In this document: in pieces, positions 60,228 through 64,000 of the stretch
Layout of the letters: every line of letters starts with the position of its first letter
Position numbering within the stretch: position 1 is the stretch's first letter
Source: Cycas panzhihuaensis
Taxonomy: Eukaryota > Cycadophyta
Assembly: GCA_023213395.1 (NCBI GenBank)
Contig: CM041465.1
Span: forward strand, 152,403,741 to 152,467,740
Direction: 5' to 3'
Length of the DNA: 64,000 bases
The notes under the pieces: model-generated
Told to the model about the DNA's origin: nothing
What the model saw: only the letters and a program-made list of their open reading frames with translations
The model's database searches: none
Program-made: the position numbers and the translations under genes

Positions 60228-60746
60228 AAGGAAAATCTGAACCTTACACAAAATCAAATGAAACAATAGGTAGATAAAGGGTAAAGTGAACAGGCATTTT
60301 AATTAGGTGATTGGGTATACTTACAATTGTAACCATATAAGAAAGCATCTCTCAAATAGGATGGGCAATATAAATTACAACATTGATTTTATAAGCCTTA
60401 CAAAATTCTAAAGAAGATTGGTAAAGTTACATATGCCTTGGACTTACCACCACCATCAAGGATCTATAATGTCTTTCATATTTCATATCTCAAGAAGGTA
60501 ATTAGATAATAAGTACAAGTTTAAATAGAATTACCTATCTTAAATGAGGAGGGGCAACTTTAGCTCATTCTAGAACGTATCATTGACCAAAGAATTCAAC
60601 ACCTATGATCTAGGTAAATCATTGAGTATCTCATCAGATGGAAATAACTTCCATAAAAAAATATAACCTGGGAGAATGAGTAATTTGTCTAAGAGCATCC
60701 AGAGATTAACAAGCTCTAAGGGCAAAGGTTTTTTAAGAGGGGACTT
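60228..60746 (+). pseudogene. Chromovirus integrase C-terminus and chromodomain of element E
   Basis: Continues the integrase after [49 protein letters not shown] and [12 protein letters not shown]. The chromodomain is reduced to IIEYLIRWK.LP followed by WENE. It ends at the polypurine tract AAGAGGGGAC (60735-60744) before the LTR. Several stops. Confidence 0.88.
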
Positions 60747-61128
60747 TGTTAGGGATCTAACCCCTAACTTACCTTCTCTTATATCTTTTACTTTTTCTCT
60801 CTTTTATCTTCTCTTATATCTTCTATTTCTTCTACTTTTTCCCTCTTCTTAATATCCCACATACATAAGTAAAAGGCTGTGTAGTAGTCATTAAGCACTA
60901 TTTATATTCATGTAATATCCCATATGCATAAGTAGAAGGTTGGATGGTGAGTATAGAGCCATATATAGATTTATGTAATCTTTAGAGTAGGGTCTCTTAA
61001 ACATTATTGTTATTGCATATAATTAGGAGGTTACCCCCTAGAAGGGTATTACAATACAAGTGCTCTTTTTGGAGTTATTTGTATGTTATATTAGTGTGCA
61101 ATTATCATTAATGAGTGGTATCCTACCA
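60747..61128 (+). repeat. 3' LTR of element E
   Basis: 382 bp, TGTTAGGGAT start, CTACCA end, paired with 49771-50146. Flanked by ATATC. Confidence 0.93.
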
Positions 61129-61133
61129 ATATC

Positions 61134-62416
61134 TCTCCCAAAACCTTGGTTACTTAATTTTATCAATGAAACCCCACTACTCTCCTTTCATTTGCTTATT
61201 TTTCTCTTTTCTTTTTATCGTTTGACATTTAAGATTTAGGTGCAAGCCTGATATGAGCTAAACAAATCCATTTCTATTCTCTTTCGTACACTCTGTGGGT
61301 TGTATGACCTTCAAAGATTTATACACTCTCTACAGCCATCTGGCATTAAAAAAAACTTATTTTTGAATTGTTTCTCTCCATGTCTTCTCTGCAGGATCCT
61401 TTGTAGTCCCATAGCAGCCCCTCTCATCGAATCTCAGGTTGATCTACCTCCTTTGTAAGCCGTATAAACTCCCTCTATATATGCGTGTCCTTCACAAGCT
61501 CCCTACATTCATATGGTTTGTTCTCTACCTATTATAGTCTATTTACCATAAAATTTGAGAGTTGTCTAGGTAGTAGCCTTATCTTACTTTTGATCTAAAG
61601 TTGAATGGAAAAGTAAAGACTTAGTCCAATCGAAACAAATTCAGAATAATTTTACAATAATGTTACATTATTTTTGAAATTATTTAGATTTTTCTTTACA
61701 AAATTCTATATGTTTATACTCTATTGAGCATGCATAGGACTGCTACAACAAGTAGGAAGAGAAGAAATGAGTGTTGGGTACATTTTAGGCTTGTTACATA
61801 CTCTTTGGTACCATTACCAATGAACTATGTGTGAAGTTTTAGTTGCCGTTTAATCGAAAACCCTTTTTGGAGAAGATTTTCGCATGGCATCTTCCTTGGA
61901 CTACTACAGTTAGTTTTTTTCTTCTTCCTTTGGTTGTAACTAAGTCTTCTTGGGCTCCTTCAATGCCCCCATGAATAGATCTGGGCATATTTTTGTTACT
62001 CCTTCCGTCTATTTCTTCTTGCACCTCTTTTTCTTCCGTTCTCCTACGCAGTCTTTAACCTTAGAGTTGTTCTTCTTTTTTGGAAAGCTATTTGGCATTA
62101 ACTCCCCATGATTCTTGCTCCTCTTACTGTGTTTATGGCTACTAGGCATCCTTCTTCCTCTTCCTTAAAAAAATTAGGCAGTTTTAAAACCCTGTTATGC
62201 ATATTTTCTTTCTAAATAATTTTCCCATTTTTAGTTTTTCAACTAACTTTCAAATGGTTAAAAAACCAACTTAAATCCATTTATTCAAGGGTTTTCTTTC
62301 TTCTATTGTACATAGGACACATATAAACTCATCCTCCTAAAATTTTATGTGAAATAGACTCCTTTTTCCTTGTCAAAATCGCGTCCATTTTGCCATTTTT
62401 CTATTTTTCGTTTTTC
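61134..62416. other. No recognisable gene
   Basis: Continues the DNA that E entered (same strand as 49022-49770). Pyrimidine-rich around 61900-62170. No motif on either strand. Confidence 0.4.
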
Positions 62417-62605
62417 AGGTTGCATTAGTTGCACTTCAGGACGTATTAGTTGCACTTCAGGTTACACTAGTTGCACTTTAGGATGCACTAGTTGCACTTG
62501 TAGACCACTTGGTTGCACTTGTAGTCTACTTGGCTACACTTGTAGTCCACTTGGTTACACTTATAGACCACTTAGTTGCACTTGTAGCCCACTTGGTTGC
62601 ACCTG
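62417..62605 (+). repeat. 21-bp minisatellite, about 9 copies, with an open reading frame
   Basis: Unit AGGTTGCACTAGTTGCACTT with T or GT at the end, spaced 21-22 bp. Later copies change to AGTCCACTTGGTTGCACTTG. Because 21 is divisible by three, the plus-strand open frame 62370-62672 is a Cys-rich 7-residue repeat (GCTSCTS, later PLGCTCS). No upstream promoter or family is recognised, so coding status is doubtful. Confidence 0.9.
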
Positions 62606-62879
62606 CTTTACATTTTTTAAGCATCTCAATGGTATTTTTCTACTAAATGAAGGTTACAAACATGGAAAATAAATATAACAAGGCATTTTGAAGAGTATTA
62701 TGAAATTAAAGATCAAAAAACGGATCAAAACTCCCATTTTTTAGGAGTTCTTGGTCTCATGAACCTTATAGTTGTAGATGAGGGAATTTAATTTTTCCTT
62801 TCTCCCTGTTGTACCATTTTGCCTTATTGGGTACTGGTCCTTTTTTTGCAATCCTGAAGGACTTGATTGCGCCTCTTCT

Positions 62880-63612
62880 AATCTTGGTTTGCTTCCTTTG
62901 ATGAATGCAATAGTTTTACATTAGTTTCTCTTTCTCTACTCACAACTCCTTTGGATTTGGTAAGAGTGGAACTCCGTCTTCATCTTCATCCAACATGGAT
63001 GGCTTGAACATCTTTAGATTCTCAACATTTACAACTAAATACATCTTCATGAATTCTGGAAGTTCAAGCTGGAAAGCATTTTCCCCAATCTTCTTCAAGA
63101 TTGTAAAAGGACCATAACATATAGGCTTTAGATTTTTACCTTCACCTTGCAATTGTTTCTTACTAAGATGCCACCAAACTCTATCTTCTTCCTTAAAGGA
63201 ATGGCTGGTTCTATGTGCATCATGCCTCTATTTATATCTCTATTGAGATTTTTAAAACTTCTCCTTAACCTGTTGATGAATTTTTCTAATTCTTTCTAAG
63301 AATCTTTGTGCCTTCTCATCTCCTTCTTCCTCCTCCTTATTTTCAATAGAAAGTTAAGCAGAAAATTCTAGATCGAATGGAATTGTAGGCAAAAATCTCA
63401 AACATACCTCAAATGGTGATTTCTAGATTGAGCTATGGATAGCTCTGTTGAAGGCAAATTGCAAGTATAGGAGACTTCCATCCCAAGTCTTAGGATGCTT
63501 GGCATTGTATCCATGTAATAGTTGTACCAATATCCTATTGATGACTTTAGTCTGGCTGTCTATTTGCGGATGAAAGGCCATGCTCATCTTCAGCTTTGTA
63601 TCCATTATTCTT
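62880..63612 (-). pseudogene. Gypsy integrase core end and C-terminus, duplicated unit 1
   Basis: On the minus strand, a core end KLKMSMAFHPQIDSQTKVIN then LQFAFNRAIHSSI (63595-63423) is followed by FEVCLRFLPTIPFDLEF, WWHLSKKQLQGEG, CYGPFTILKKIGENAFQLEL and DEDEDGVPLLPNPKEL (63152-62940). The block HPQTDGQTE is decayed to HPQIDSQTK, so its conserved glutamate is lysine. The 3' part of this unit is repeated at 63614-64000. Confidence 0.85.
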
Positions 63613-64000
63613 CCAGTCTTGGTCTGCTTCCTTTGAAGAATGCAATAGTTTTGCATTGGTTCCTCTTTCTCTGCTGATAACTCCTTTAGATTTGGTAAGA
63701 GTGGAACTTCGTCTTCATCTTCATCTAACATGGATGGCTCGAACATCTTTAGATTCTCAACATTCACAACTAAATACATCTTTGTGAATTCTAGAAGTTC
63801 AAGCTGGAAAGCATTTTCCCCAATCTTCTTTAAGATTGTAAAAGGACCATAACATATAGGCTTTAGATTTTTACCTTCACCTTGTAATCGTTTCTTACTG
63901 AGATGCCACCAAAGTCTATCTTCTTCCTTAAAGGAATGGCTGGTTCTATGTGCATCATGCCTATGTTTGTATCTCTATTGAGATTTTTAAAACTGCTCCT
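63613..64000 (-). pseudogene. Gypsy integrase C-terminus, duplicated unit 2 (runs off window)
   Basis: Nearly identical to 62880-63264 at an offset of about 736 bp. On the minus strand this C-terminal tail (VNVENLKMFEPSMLDEDEDE, LPNLKELSAEKEEP) comes before the core end and is fused in frame to it within the open segment 63779-63423. The order is therefore tail, core end, tail. This is a tandem duplication inside the integrase. Confidence 0.85.

Larger units (their letters stand above)
49771..61128 (+). mobile_element. Element E: full-length chromovirus (Ty3/Gypsy), with Copia F nested inside
   Basis: 11,358 bp including element F. Perfect 5-bp target duplication ATATC (49766-49770 and 61129-61133). 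LTRs at 49771-50146 and 60747-61128. Primer site 50149-50160, gag, protease, reverse transcriptase, RNase H, integrase and a decayed chromodomain follow in the standard chromovirus order, then a polypurine tract. The integrase frame is split by F between 54927 and 60228 and reads through (KLLKD joined to DNLNLTQ) once F and one target copy are removed. Every domain has stops. Confidence 0.95.

Overview
The window looks like intergenic DNA from a large, repeat-rich nuclear plant genome. I infer a seed plant, possibly a gymnosperm, but the sequence does not prove the clade. The evidence is two plant-nuclear-type tRNA-Thr genes, Ty1/Copia and Ty3/Gypsy elements primed by initiator tRNA-Met, a plant mobile domain (PMD) fossil and a fragment of a plant molybdenum-cofactor-sulfurase-like gene. 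Base composition is strongly AT-rich. Nearly every protein-coding stretch is a retrotransposon broken by stops, mostly of the CAG/CAA/CGA to TAG/TAA/TGA kind. I see no intact host protein-coding gene.

Layout. 1-9.4 kb: a decayed Copia reverse transcriptase/RNase H fragment, split by an LTR element without recognisable genes (A, 817-8912), which itself holds a minus-strand Gypsy derivative carrying only gag and protease (B, 4655-8470). 12.0-22.9 kb: a non-autonomous LTR element (C, 12031-22925) that carries a fragment of a host gene and is interrupted by a nearly complete minus-strand Copia (D, 13382-20672). 24.2-24.7 kb: two convergent tRNA-Thr genes with anticodons UGU and AGU. 25-33 kb: AT-rich DNA in which I recognise nothing but a (GA)n tract. 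33.4-40.3 kb: a truncated minus-strand Tat-like Gypsy pol, with a PMD fossil on the opposite strand and an RNase H domain lying downstream of integrase. 40.3-48 kb: a Copia fragment fused to the Gypsy break, then a chromovirus tail whose 3' LTR was hit by a Tork-type Copia (G, 42629-47991, TSD AGGAT). 48.7-61.1 kb: an old LTR end, then a chromovirus (E, 49771-61128, TSD ATATC) interrupted by a second Tork-type Copia (F, 54928-60227, TSD AAGGA). 61.1-64 kb: a 21-bp coding minisatellite and a tandemly duplicated Gypsy integrase end on the minus strand.

How the parts relate: this is a set of nests, with the order of insertion readable from target-site duplications and from reading frames that rejoin across insertions. 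F and G are two copies of one family at different stages of decay, so G is a useful internal reference for the lesions in F. The items most worth following up are the captured gene fragment in C, the PMD fossil antisense to the Tat-like pol with the displaced RNase H, and the gag-protease-only element B with its repeated leader.
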